NCBI RefSeq assembly: GCF_004053875.1
Contig: NZ_SBIP01000002.1
Location: forward strand, 1,116,001 to 1,180,000
DNA: 64,000 nt
DNA from: Neorhizobium lilium
GTDB lineage: Bacteria; Pseudomonadota; Alphaproteobacteria; Rhizobiales; Rhizobiaceae
Reading direction: 5' to 3'
Shown here: positions 19,926-27,548 of the stretch, piece after piece
How positions within the stretch are numbered: position 1 is the stretch's first letter
Layout: every line of letters starts with the position of its first letter
Position numbers and translations under genes: made by a program
Notes under the pieces: generated by a model
Told to the model about the DNA's origin: nothing
Databases searched by the model: none
What the model saw: only the letters and a program-made list of their open reading frames with translations

Positions 19926-20720
19926 TCAGGCGGCAGCCTTCACCGCCTCGTTGAAGAACAGCGCCTGGCTGATCAGAGCCTTGACCATGTCGGGATTGAA
20001 TGGCTTGGTGACCAGGAAGGCCGGCTCGGGACGCTCCCCTGTCAACAGACGCTCCGGGAAGGCCGTGATGAAGATAACCGGCACGCTCGAAGACTTCAGG
20101 ATCTCGTTGACCGCGTCGATGCCGGAGCTACCATCTGCCAGCTGAATGTCGGCCAGAACCATTTTCGGGCTGGAAGACTGGAACAGCGCCACCGCTTCCT
20201 TGTGGGTACGAGCAATGCCGGTCACCCGATGGCCGAGATCCTGCACCATCTGCTCGATGTCGAGCGCGATGAGCGGCTCGTCCTCGATGATCATGATGTC
20301 GGTAGCGACTTGGCGGGAAATCTCGCGGGATGCTTCGTCGAGCAGGCGGTTCACCTCGGATGTGCCGACATTGAGAACCTCGGCCGTTTCCTCGATCGTA
20401 AACCCTTCGACCGACACCAGCAGGAAGGCGTGGCGCGCCTGCGAGGGAAGGCTGGAGAGATTGGCCGCTGCACGCTGCTCCCAAGCAAACGGAGAGTCGA
20501 TGGGACGGATCTCTATGGCCGTGGAACCAAAAATTGCGACAAATAGTTTATAAAGCGAAACGCGGTCCTTGGTCGTCTCCGGGAATATCGAGACGTCGGC
20601 AATCAAGGCTTCCAGAACCGCCGCGACATATGCGTCTCCAGACGTCTGCGACCCCGTTACGGCACGGGCATAGCGGCGCAGGTATGGAAGGTGAGACGCA
20701 ACGCGTGTGGTAAGTGACAT
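19926..20720 (-). CDS. phyR: PhyR, anti-anti-sigma response regulator of the general stress response
   Basis: 264 residues in the diagnostic PhyR order: a sigma-factor-like domain (1-137; SLPSQARHAFLLVSVEGFTIEETAEVL resembles the sigma-4 region) fused to a receiver (140-260) with acidic pair Glu146-Asp147, phosphoacceptor Asp191 (LADIQLADG) and Lys in TKPFNPD. When phosphorylated, PhyR-type proteins bind NepR and free EcfG. It is divergent from nepR-ecfG and its upstream region holds a GGAAC-N16-CGTT promoter, so EcfG likely drives it. The S. meliloti counterpart is RsiB1. Confidence 0.97.
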   Translation of the reverse strand: MSLTTRVASHLPYLRRYARAVTGSQTSGDAYVAAVLEALIADVSIFPETTKDRVSLYKLFVAIFGSTAIEIRPIDSPFAWEQRAAANLSSLPSQARHAFLLVSVEGFTIEETAEVLNVGTSEVNRLLDEASREISRQVATDIMIIEDEPLIALDIEQMVQDLGHRVTGIARTHKEAVALFQSSSPKMVLADIQLADGSSGIDAVNEILKSSSVPVIFITAFPERLLTGERPEPAFLVTKPFNPDMVKALISQALFFNEAVKAAA

Positions 20721-20762
20721 ACAAAATCTCCCCTGGCCCAGGCGGGCAATTGACGCCTTTAC

Positions 20763-20787
20763 AACGTGGGGGTCAAAAAAAAGTTCC
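20763..20787 (-). promoter_or_regulatory. EcfG-type promoter of phyR
   Basis: Read on the minus strand: GGAAC (20787-20783), 16 bases including an 8-T tract, then CGTT (20766-20763). This matches the alphaproteobacterial EcfG consensus exactly and lies about 43 bases upstream of the phyR start. The -35 box is one arm of a 12-bp palindrome shared with the divergent promoter. Confidence 0.8.
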
Positions 20788-20795
20788 GCAAGAGG

Positions 20796-20820
20796 GGAAC
20801 TTTTTTTACCTTCGGGTATT
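20796..20820 (+). promoter_or_regulatory. EcfG-type promoter of nepR-ecfG
   Basis: GGAAC at 20796-20800 is followed after 18 bases by TT (20819-20820), fitting the looser rhizobial consensus GGAAC-N18-19-TT; the -10 core reads TATT rather than CGTT, so it should be weaker than the phyR promoter. The -35 box and its T7 tract are the right arm of the palindrome 20776-20807. It lies about 40 bases before the nepR start. Confidence 0.65.
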
Positions 20821-20857
20821 TCCTGTCCCGACGATATCGCAACAGGCTGCCCGCGTG

Positions 20858-21073
20858 ATGAGTGAAGACCTCGGAAAAAACAATGATATGAATTTAGCTG
20901 CTCAACCTCAAGAAGTCAGACCTGGAACAGCATCTCCAAATGCTTCCATCTCGCGCAAACTGCGCGAGTTTTACGATGCTGTGCAGGAAGAAGGTATTCC
21001 CGACCGGTTCCTCGATCTCCTCGAGCGGCTGGACCAGGCTGAGAAGAACGCCAAGTCGGTGGATATGAAATGA
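20858..21073 (+). CDS. nepR: NepR anti-sigma factor
   Basis: 71 residues from the ATG at 20858, or 61 from the ATG at 20888; neither has a strong ribosome-binding site, and upstream in-frame codons run through the promoter and are rejected. The NepR core LREFYDAVQEEGIPDRFLDL is intact (about 31-50). NepR binds and silences EcfG until PhyR~P takes it away. It overlaps ecfG by four bases (ATGA), so anti-sigma and sigma are made together. Counterpart in S. meliloti: RsiA1. Confidence 0.93.
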   Translation: MSEDLGKNNDMNLAAQPQEVRPGTASPNASISRKLREFYDAVQEEGIPDRFLDLLERLDQAEKNAKSVDMK

Positions 21074-21636
21074 GCAACGAAGCCGATACGGACGATCGCA
21101 TCTTCAAGCGTGACCTGCTTTCCTCGTTGCCGAACCTTCGCGCTTTCGCCGTTTCGCTGACCGGGCGTCACGACAAGGCAGACGATCTGGTTCAAGACAC
21201 GATCATGAAGGCCTGGGCGAACCAGAAGAGCTTTACTGCGGGCACAAATATGCGGGCCTGGCTCTTCACCATCCTGCGCAACGAATTCTACAGCCAGATG
21301 CGCAAGCGCGGCCGCGAGGTTCAGGATACCGACGGGCTCTTCAGCGAGCGCTTTTCGGTGCACCCCGAACAATATGGCCGCCTCGATCTTCAGGATTTCC
21401 GTAAGGCGCTGGACAAGCTTCCAGACGACCAGCGCGAAGCTATCGTGCTCGTTGGCGCAGCGGGCTTTGCCTATGAGGAAGCCGCGGAAATCTGCGGTTG
21501 CGCTGTCGGCACGATCAAGAGCCGCGTCAGCCGTGCACGCACCAGGCTTCAGGAGCTTCTGGGCGTGTCGGGCGAAAGCGACTACGGCCCGGACGCAGGC
21601 GATGCCGCGATCACGGCACGCGCCTTCGGCAGCTGA
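21070..21636 (+). CDS. ecfG: EcfG general stress sigma factor
   Basis: 188 residues with sigma region 2 (RHDKADDLVQDTIMKAWANQ, then AWLFTILRNEFYSQMRK) and region 4 (LPDDQREAIVLVGAAGFAYEEAA, ending in CAVGTIKSRVSRARTRLQELL). No extra C-terminal domain. The context (overlap with nepR, divergent phyR) makes this the EcfG/RpoE2 class, which directs RNA polymerase to GGAAC-N16-CGTT promoters under starvation, heat, salt and desiccation. Two matching promoters besides its own lie in the window, before phyR and before the DUF883 gene. Confidence 0.95.
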   Translation: MSNEADTDDRIFKRDLLSSLPNLRAFAVSLTGRHDKADDLVQDTIMKAWANQKSFTAGTNMRAWLFTILRNEFYSQMRKRGREVQDTDGLFSERFSVHPEQYGRLDLQDFRKALDKLPDDQREAIVLVGAAGFAYEEAAEICGCAVGTIKSRVSRARTRLQELLGVSGESDYGPDAGDAAITARAFGS

Positions 21637-21682
21637 CCTTCACGTCTAAAATCAGGACGCCGCGTCCAATGGCTCGGCGTCC

Positions 21683-21734
21683 CAGAGCGTTTCAGGATCA
21701 CTAGAATGTTTCAGGATCAAACGGAAACGCTCTG
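21683..21734. repeat. Palindromic repeat at the 3' junction of ecfG and the receiver gene
   Basis: CAGAGCGTTTC (21683-21693) and GAAACGCTCTG (21724-21734) form a perfect 11-bp inverted repeat, with TTTCAGGATCA inside repeated twice. A related AGAGCGTTTCAGG copy lies at 51437-51467. It overlaps the last codons of the receiver gene and has no T-run, so it is better called an interspersed repeat than a terminator. Confidence 0.6.
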
Positions 21735-22075
21735 ACCGCCTGCAATACCTGCTCATCGTCGAACGGCTTCGGCACGACAGGGGCACCCGGCCACTCCGGG
21801 ACGCCGTCGAGATCATGCGAACGGAAGCTTAGCAGCACGACAGGCAGACCCGATTGCCGGATAAGGCCCTGGCATTCGGGTGCCGCCACAACCATAGCAT
21901 CGATCAATATCATATCGAAGTCACTCTCCTTCAGCGCCTTCGCCAGCTCCCAGGGCATGGCAATCTGCGTCTCGTAGGCGCCGCGCTCCTGCAAGATCCG
22001 TTCGGCCTCCATCGCCACGAGATATTCCTGATCGACAACGAGAATGCGCAATGCGGACCTTCGATGATTTTGCAT
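21701..22075 (-). CDS. Single-domain response regulator (receiver only)
   Basis: 124 residues from the ATG at 22075 (MQNHRRSALRILVVDQEYLV); upstream in-frame extension lacks support. A complete receiver is visible: acidic site in VVDQEYL, phosphoacceptor Asp in DMILIDAM, Ser in VVLLSF and Lys in VPKPF. No output domain follows. Receiver-only proteins beside PhyR systems can compete for or relay phosphate from HWE kinases; that role here is inferred from position, convergent with ecfG. Its last codons and stop lie within a palindromic repeat, so the C-terminus may have been remodelled. Confidence 0.85.
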   Translation of the reverse strand: MQNHRRSALRILVVDQEYLVAMEAERILQERGAYETQIAMPWELAKALKESDFDMILIDAMVVAAPECQGLIRQSGLPVVLLSFRSHDLDGVPEWPGAPVVPKPFDDEQVLQAVRAFPFDPETF

Positions 22076-22183
22076 GACTCTCGTGGTAGAACACCGAAAG
22101 AACGCGGGGTCATTTAAAAAAGACACAGACGATCACGATATGACCCGCTATTGTTCCGCCATCTTCATCTTCTTTAGAGTTTC

Positions 22184-22942
22184 ATGGCGAACGTAAAACC
22201 GGTCTTTCCTCCCCGCATCCCCTGCATTCGCTGTCCTCTGCGCAGGCTTGATACCTTCCGCGATTTCTCGCCGCCGGAACTGGAATTCGTACAGGATTTC
22301 AAGGTGGCGGAACTCGTTGCCAATCCTGGCACCTCGGTGGTTGTGGAAGGCGAGCGGCATCCGCAGCTGTACACGCTCCTGTCGGGCTGGGGCTTTCGCT
22401 ACAAGATCTTGGAGGATGGTCGCCGGCAGATTTTAAATTATGTTCTTCCCGGCGACCTGATCGGCCTCCAGGGCAATATCATGCTGGAAATGCAGCATTC
22501 CGTGGAAGCGCTGACGAAGATGACGCTCTGCGTGTTCGAGCGGGAGCGACTGATGACGCTGTACCAGCACCATCCATCGCTGGCCTACGACATTACCTGG
22601 CTCGCGGCGCGGGAGGAATCCATGCTCGACGAGCACTTGCTCAGTATCGGCCGGCGAAGCGCCCTGGAACGGGCCGCCTACCTGCTGATTTTCCTATATT
22701 CCCGAGCTATCGGAACCGGCAGCTTGTCGCAGAGGCAGAACGCGCCCCTGCCACTGACCCAGCAGCATGTTGCCGACACGCTGGGGCTCTCGCTCGTGCA
22801 CACCAACAAGACCTTGCGCAAGGTGGCGGCGCTGGGCCTCATCCGCTGGCTAGACCGGGGATGCGAAATCCTCGATCCCCCAGGTCTGCAGAATATCGCA
22901 CAATGGCGGCCGCCTGCGGAAAGCAAGCGACCGTTCATCTGA
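22184..22942 (+). CDS. Crp/Fnr-family transcriptional regulator
   Basis: 252 residues: a cyclic-nucleotide-binding-type beta-roll (about 25-140; QLYTLLSGWGFRYKILEDGRRQI, LPGDLIGLQG), a dimer helix and a winged helix-turn-helix (PLTQQHVADTLGLSLVHTNKTLRKV, about 195-219). The N-terminus has one close cysteine pair (CIRC) rather than the four-cysteine iron-sulfur set of Fnr, so an oxygen-sensing cluster is uncertain. Crp-like proteins often sit near rhizobial stress sigma loci. It converges on the small membrane-protein genes with an 18-base gap. The effector is unknown. Confidence 0.9.
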   Translation: MANVKPVFPPRIPCIRCPLRRLDTFRDFSPPELEFVQDFKVAELVANPGTSVVVEGERHPQLYTLLSGWGFRYKILEDGRRQILNYVLPGDLIGLQGNIMLEMQHSVEALTKMTLCVFERERLMTLYQHHPSLAYDITWLAAREESMLDEHLLSIGRRSALERAAYLLIFLYSRAIGTGSLSQRQNAPLPLTQQHVADTLGLSLVHTNKTLRKVAALGLIRWLDRGCEILDPPGLQNIAQWRPPAESKRPFI

Positions 22943-22960
22943 TCGGTCTTCGATTCCGGG

Positions 22961-23428
22961 TTATCGCTCGTCCGTGTCGGACGGGCGACGGCCGAGGCCG
23001 AATATGGAGGGCAGTACCTTCATCGCGACGAAGCCAAGCCCGCCGGCGACAGCGAGGATAACCAGTGATCGCGACTTCGCAACCGCGGGCAGTGCGGTCG
23101 CCGCAGCGGTGACCATCATGGCTTTCCGATTATTGGCGGCTGCGATCTCGCGCTTACGCCTTTCCTCGGCCTGGTTCGCCAGGATCGCCGATATGTAGAG
23201 GATGAAGGCCAGGACCAGCGCACCGCCTGCGACGGCAATAAGCCCCATCGGCAGTCCCCAGGATTGGCCCAGGTAGATGGCAAGCGCCGCTATGCCGAGA
23301 ACATAGGCCGTCAGCAGGAAAACGAGCACGAAGGCATAGATCACCGCATTGCGCTTGAACTTGCGCACGAAGCTCGCAATGTCCACGGCGGCGAGCGACG
23401 CCAGAATGGGACCAAGCGCTCCCAGCAT
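22961..23428 (-). CDS. Phage-holin-like small membrane protein (holin 3-6 superfamily type)
   Basis: 155 residues with two adjacent membrane helices (VIYAFVLVFLLTAYVLGIAALAIYL and LIAVAGGALVLAFILYISAIL), a charged linker (NQAEERRKRE) and a third hydrophobic segment (SLVILAVAGGLGFVAMKVL). The pattern resembles the holin-X family proteins that often follow DUF883 genes. Its start shares one base with the stop of that upstream gene, so the pair is translated together from an EcfG-type promoter. It probably acts at the envelope under stress; no catalytic function is evident. Confidence 0.75.
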   Translation of the reverse strand: MLGALGPILASLAAVDIASFVRKFKRNAVIYAFVLVFLLTAYVLGIAALAIYLGQSWGLPMGLIAVAGGALVLAFILYISAILANQAEERRKREIAAANNRKAMMVTAAATALPAVAKSRSLVILAVAGGLGFVAMKVLPSIFGLGRRPSDTDER

Positions 23429-23760
23429 CAGCGGCGCGTGATCAGCGCGAACAGGAAGCCGACGCCGGCGGCGATGGCAACGGATTGCAATGGCTTGGTG
23501 CGGATCTGTTCTTCCACGTCGCGTTCCCAGCTCAACGCCTGCTGTTTCGCATCTTCCACCATCTGCAGGGAGGCGTCTACCGTATCGGTGGCGGCCCGAC
23601 GTGCCTTGCCGCGCACTTCGCTCGCCTTTTCATTGCCGAGGGCGGCGACGCTGCGGGCAAGCCCGGCAATATCTTCGCGCAGCTGGGCCAGCTGTGCTTC
23701 CACATCCTTGGAAGCGGCGGAGGTTTGGCCGTCATGCGGCAGATCGTTGATGGATGACAT
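23428..23760 (-). CDS. DUF883 (ElaB/YqjD-like) membrane-anchored protein
   Basis: 110 residues from the ATG at 23760, which has AGGAG seven bases upstream. A long amphipathic helix ([21 protein letters not shown]) is followed by one C-terminal membrane helix (SVAIAAGVGFLFALI) ending in RR. This is the DUF883 pattern; E. coli relatives ElaB and YqjD are stress-induced, C-tail-anchored and some bind ribosomes. A perfect EcfG-type promoter lies upstream, so it is probably part of the general stress regulon. Confidence 0.85.
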   Translation of the reverse strand: MSSINDLPHDGQTSAASKDVEAQLAQLREDIAGLARSVAALGNEKASEVRGKARRAATDTVDASLQMVEDAKQQALSWERDVEEQIRTKPLQSVAIAAGVGFLFALITRR

Positions 23761-23875
23761 GTGGAACTCCTGTTGTTGCGGATCTAGGCTTGGAAGCGCG
23801 CGGATGTCGCAGCGCGAAATGGGACAAACGCAGGGGCGAGCAAGGCGGGAACCTTGGCCCTCGCTGCGGCGGCAA

Positions 23876-23900
23876 AACGCGGCGAAAGCGTGATTGTTCC
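23876..23900 (-). promoter_or_regulatory. EcfG-type promoter of the DUF883-holin gene pair
   Basis: On the minus strand GGAAC (23900-23896), 16 bases, then CGTT (23879-23876): an exact match to the EcfG consensus. It lies about 115 bases upstream of the DUF883 start, giving a 5' leader of roughly 105 bases. Confidence 0.8.
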
Positions 23901-23940
23901 AGTCGGACCACGACGAACGCAAAAATAGCCAAGGCAAAAT

Positions 23941-25338
23941 CTACCTAGCATGAGGCGGCTCCGGCCAGTTTCGGACGCCTCCGGACCATTCTTCATACGC
24001 CTGCGAGAGCTTCAGGACCAGAAGGTCGGCATAACGCGGCCCGACGATCTGCAAGCCGATCGGCATGCCCGATTGAGAAAAGCCGCAATTGATGGAGGCC
24101 GCCGGCTGCTCCGACATGTTCCACGGCACGGTAAAGCCGATGTGTTCGAACGGTCGCGCCGGATCATTGGTGGGAGAAGCCCAATCCGCCGGATAGGACA
24201 CGACGGGATTGGTGGGCGAAATCACAGCATCAACCATGGCAAAAAGCTTGGACGCCGCTTTCCGCATCTCCATCGTCTGGTTGAAACCGCGCACGGCATC
24301 GACACCTGAAACATGAGCGCCGCCCTCCGCCCACGCGTAGATATAAGGAAGGATCAGCGCCCGCTTCTCCTTGGGCATCTTTTCGATGTCGCCCCAGAAA
24401 CGCGCGCGCCAGAAATTGTCGAGCCCGTCCAGCATATCGCGGGTCAGCACCGGCGCAACCGGAACGACCTGCGCGCCTGCCGCCTCGAACAGCCTTGCCG
24501 CGGCCGTTACCGCATCGACAACCTCCGGCTCCGCGGCAAGCCCCACGCCTGCATCCATCATCACACCGATCCGCATGTCCTTGAGGTCCAACGAACGATC
24601 CAGCCAGTCGAAATCGTTCGGTGGCAGCGACGTGCCGTCACGCCAGTCCGGCCGCGACAGGGTCGCCATGGAGATCGCCGCATCCTCCACGCATCGCGTC
24701 ATCGGTCCGGCACAACGCCCGACATAATAGGGATCGACCGGAATCCGGCCCTGGCTCGGCTTGAAGCCGAACAGGCCGGTCCAACCTGCCGGGAGCCGCA
24801 CGGACCCGCCGATATCGGTGCCGATATGCAGAGGACCGAAGCCAGCTGCACCCGCTGCCGCCGCCCCGGCGCTCGATCCGCCGGGGTTCTGGCTGAGGAC
24901 CCAGGGGTTGCGGCTTAAGGGATGGAAGCTGGAAAGCCCGGAGGACAGCATGCCGTAATCCGGACAGGTGGTCTTGGCGAAGATGACCGCACCGTCTTCC
25001 CGAAGGCGCGCCGCAACCGGCGCATCCTCAGCCGCGGGAACAAGATCGACCGCCGCCGTGCCGAGCGGCACCGGCTGGCCCCTGGTCGCGATCAGTTCCT
25101 TGATGGTGACGGGGATGCCGTCCAGCACGCCCAGCGTCTCCCCCCTCGCCCAGCGTTCGGTGGAGGCAGCAGCCTGACGGCGCGCGTCTTCCGGGTCGTA
25201 AAGGTAAAGCGCCTGCACATGCGGCTCGAATGCGTCAATCCGCCCTTCCACCGCCTGCCAGTATTCGGAGGGCGAGAGCTTCCGCTGTTCGTAAAGGTCG
25301 AGGATATCGCGGATCGTCAGTTTCAAAAGCGCGTTCAT
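23941..25338 (-). CDS. Amidase (amidase-signature family)
   Basis: 465 residues from the ATG at 25338 (a TTG five codons upstream is possible). The Ser-cisSer-Lys triad is complete: Lys80 (PVTIKEL), Ser155 (NPGGSSAG) and Ser179 (GTDIGGSVR), with the 75- and 24-residue spacing known from FAAH-type amidases. No signal peptide, so cytoplasmic. Such enzymes release ammonia or amines from carboxamides. It is the last gene of the long peptide-importer operon, 18 bases after the second DppC-type permease, and likely processes an amide imported by it. The exact substrate is unknown. Confidence 0.92.
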   Translation of the reverse strand: MNALLKLTIRDILDLYEQRKLSPSEYWQAVEGRIDAFEPHVQALYLYDPEDARRQAAASTERWARGETLGVLDGIPVTIKELIATRGQPVPLGTAAVDLVPAAEDAPVAARLREDGAVIFAKTTCPDYGMLSSGLSSFHPLSRNPWVLSQNPGGSSAGAAAAGAAGFGPLHIGTDIGGSVRLPAGWTGLFGFKPSQGRIPVDPYYVGRCAGPMTRCVEDAAISMATLSRPDWRDGTSLPPNDFDWLDRSLDLKDMRIGVMMDAGVGLAAEPEVVDAVTAAARLFEAAGAQVVPVAPVLTRDMLDGLDNFWRARFWGDIEKMPKEKRALILPYIYAWAEGGAHVSGVDAVRGFNQTMEMRKAASKLFAMVDAVISPTNPVVSYPADWASPTNDPARPFEHIGFTVPWNMSEQPAASINCGFSQSGMPIGLQIVGPRYADLLVLKLSQAYEEWSGGVRNWPEPPHAR

Positions 25339-25356
25339 GTCGAATTCTTTCAAAAA

Positions 25357-26175
25357 TCAGCTTTGGTCGCGAGGGTCGAGAATATCGCGCAGCCCGTCGC
25401 CCAGCATGTTGAGCCCAAGCACAGCAAGCGCGATCGCCAGGCCCGGCAGCAGCGCCAGCCAAGGCGCCTGGCCAAGAAAAGTCTGCGCATCTGCAAGCAT
25501 GCGGCCCCAGCTCGGCGCCGGCGGCGCCAACCCGAGACCCAGGAAGGAAAGCCCCGCCTCCGTCAGAATGGCAAGCCCCAGCTGGATCGTCACCTGCACG
25601 ATGATCTGGCTGGCGATATTGGGAAGCACGTGGTTCCAGGTGATCCTCAACTTCGACTGGCCGATGCCGATCGCCGCCAGAACATAATCCCGCGTCCACA
25701 CTTGCAAGGCCGCGCTCAAGGTCAGCCGCGCAAAGACCGGCACCATGAACACCCCGATGGCGATCACCGCGGTGAACCGCCCGCCGCCGATAAAGGCCGC
25801 CAGCATCATGGCCGACAAAATGGGCGGCACGGCGAAGATGATGTCGCAGCCGCGCATGACGACGAGCTCCAGCCAGCCGCGTCGGATGGCGGTCAGCACG
25901 CCCGCCGCCGTACCTATGGAAGCGCCAAGTGCCACAGCCAGGAACGAGGTCGAGAGAGAATTCCAGGCCCCGGCCATCAGCAGGGAGGCCACGTCCCGCC
26001 CGAAATTGTCCGTGCCCAACAGGCCGAAGGCAAGCGGCGGCTTCAGCTTGTTGATGATGTTCATCTTGGAGGGTGATACCGGCGTCCACACCAGCGACAG
26101 AAGCGCAACGAGCAGAAGTGCCAGCGTTATGCCGAGCCCGACGAGAAACAGGGGGCGATGCCGAACCCTTCTCAT
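25357..26175 (-). CDS. Peptide ABC importer permease, DppC type (module 1)
   Basis: 272 residues, somewhat short because the cytoplasmic N-terminus is only a few residues. Membrane helix VGLGITLALLLVALLSLVW, GTDNFGRDVASLLMAGAWNS, coupling loop DYVLAAIGIGQSKLRITWNHVLPN, end GDGLRDILDPRDQS. It overlaps the preceding DppB-type gene by four bases. Together they form the second of two permease pairs in this operon; the operon has no second ATPase pair. Confidence 0.92.
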   Translation of the reverse strand: MRRVRHRPLFLVGLGITLALLLVALLSLVWTPVSPSKMNIINKLKPPLAFGLLGTDNFGRDVASLLMAGAWNSLSTSFLAVALGASIGTAAGVLTAIRRGWLELVVMRGCDIIFAVPPILSAMMLAAFIGGGRFTAVIAIGVFMVPVFARLTLSAALQVWTRDYVLAAIGIGQSKLRITWNHVLPNIASQIIVQVTIQLGLAILTEAGLSFLGLGLAPPAPSWGRMLADAQTFLGQAPWLALLPGLAIALAVLGLNMLGDGLRDILDPRDQS

Positions 26176-27122
26176 TGCGCCTGTGCCCTCAGCCGCGGAT
26201 CGATGACGAGATAGGCGAGGTCGACCAGAAAGTTCATGACGATGACCAGCGCGGAGAAGAACAGGACCACATCCTGCATGACGATAATGTCGCGCTGCGA
26301 CAGCGCCTGATAGGCAAGCCGCCCGAGCCCCGGCAGGTTGAACACATTTTCCACCAGAACGGCGCCGGCAATCAGGAAGGTGAATTGCAGGCCGAGCATG
26401 GTGACGACCGGGATCAGCGCGTTCGGCACCGCATGGCGCCAGACGGCCATGCTTTCACTGAGGCCCTTGGCCCGCGCCGTGCGCACAAAATCCTCGTTCA
26501 TCACGTCGAGCACCGCCGCGCGGGCGACGCGGGTGAGCACCCCCGCCTGCGGAAGGGCAAGCGCCACGGCGGGCAGGCAGAGTGCCTTCAGCCCCGCAAA
26601 CACGCCCGCATCCCAGCCGGGAAAACCGCCGGCCGGCAGCCAGCCGAGCGTGGTGGAAAACAGGATGATCAGCAGCAGCCCGACCCAGAAGGCGGGCACG
26701 GCAATGCCGATATAGGAAAACAGGCCGGCAACCGCATCGAAAACGCCGTTGTGCCGCCGTGCCGCCTGGACCCCGAGCGGAATGGCGACCAGCACGGACA
26801 GGAGCATCGCTATCAGCGCAAGCGGCAGGGTTACGGCAAGCCGCTCCATCATCAGCCCCGCCACCGGTACGCCATAGGTATAGGACTGGCCGAGATCGCC
26901 CCTCAGCACGCCGCCGAGCCATGCGAGGTAGCGCAGCGGCAGCGGCTGGTCGAGCCCGAGCTGGTGCTGCAAGGCCGCCAGCGTTTCGGGGCTTGCGGAA
27001 GTGCCGAGCATGATCTGCGCCGGATCGCCCGGCAGCAGGTCCATCACCGTGAAGATCAGCAGGGAGACGACCAGCAGCGTGACGATGAGGCTCATCGTTC
27101 GGCGCACGAGGATAGCGATCAT
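26172..27122 (-). CDS. Peptide ABC importer permease, DppB type (module 1)
   Basis: 316 residues from the ATG at 27122 (MIAILVRRTMSLIVTLLVVS). The frame stays open 132 bases further upstream only because it runs into a palindromic repeat, so that extension is rejected. Six membrane segments and the loop DFVRTARAKGLSESMAVWRHAVPN mark a DppB permease. It follows the module 1 binding protein after a 426-base repeat-filled gap, which may lower its expression. Confidence 0.92.
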   Translation of the reverse strand: MIAILVRRTMSLIVTLLVVSLLIFTVMDLLPGDPAQIMLGTSASPETLAALQHQLGLDQPLPLRYLAWLGGVLRGDLGQSYTYGVPVAGLMMERLAVTLPLALIAMLLSVLVAIPLGVQAARRHNGVFDAVAGLFSYIGIAVPAFWVGLLLIILFSTTLGWLPAGGFPGWDAGVFAGLKALCLPAVALALPQAGVLTRVARAAVLDVMNEDFVRTARAKGLSESMAVWRHAVPNALIPVVTMLGLQFTFLIAGAVLVENVFNLPGLGRLAYQALSQRDIIVMQDVVLFFSALVIVMNFLVDLAYLVIDPRLRAQAQ

Positions 27123-27148
27123 GATGAGATCCGCCACGTTTTTACGAT

Positions 27149-27264
27149 CCTCATTCCTGTGCTTGTCACAGGAATCCAGCCAGCCCGGGTCTTTGGGCTG
27201 AAAAGATTCTCCCACGCCGCCGACACGGCGTTGCTGGATCCCTGTGACAAGCACAGGGATGAGG
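27149..27264. repeat. 116-bp composite palindromic repeat, copy 1
   Basis: Terminal arms of 31 bases (27149-27179 and 27234-27264) are inverted copies with two differences, and each arm is itself a hairpin (CCTGTG-CTTGT-CACAGG). Between them lie hairpins CAGCCC/GGGCTG and ACGCCG/CGGCGT. Equal-length copies occur at 32909-33024 and 59917-60032, a longer one at 57633-57773, and half-copies at 36281-36574. Probably one of the rhizobial intergenic mosaic elements (RIME-like); that name is from memory. Confidence 0.85.
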
Positions 27265-27289
27265 GAGTTGGCGGTGACGGCAGGGCCAT

Positions 27290-27532
27290 CATCTCCGATC
27301 TCCCCGTTTCGGGGGAGATGACGGAGGGGGGTGGTTCAGCGAACTCAATCTTGAAGGAGCCTGTAGAGCAAACCCCCTCTGGCCTGCCGGCCATGTCCCC
27401 CACAAGGGGGGAGAAAACCTGTGGCGACACTCCCCCAAATTCGGCCGTCCCGAATTCTGCCTCGAATTCTCCTCGGCAGCACGGCAGGTTAAGCCCTCCC
27501 CCTTGTGGGGAGGGTGGGGAGGGGTGCTTCTT
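27290..27532. repeat. CTCCCC-ACAAGGGGGAG palindromic repeat cluster
   Basis: Several short G/C palindromes with the core CTCCCC(T)TGTGGGGAG in both orientations (near 27295-27318, 27396-27412, 27493-27515), separated by unique spacers. No coding character. With copy 1 of the 116-bp element it fills the gap between the module 1 binding protein and its permeases. Related cores occur at 42778-42848 and 59734-60196. Confidence 0.75.
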
Positions 27533-27548
27533 CAAAGCCACCAACGCC

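Noticed and set aside
20776-20807. Palindrome with an A tract and a T tract as an intrinsic terminator
   Set aside because: It sits between two divergent genes, upstream of both starts, where a terminator makes no sense; the GGAAC boxes explain the arms.
22153-22157. GGAAC box (minus strand) upstream of the receiver gene as an EcfG promoter
   Set aside because: The best -10 (CGTG) lies at a 15-base spacing and lacks the final T; too poor to call.
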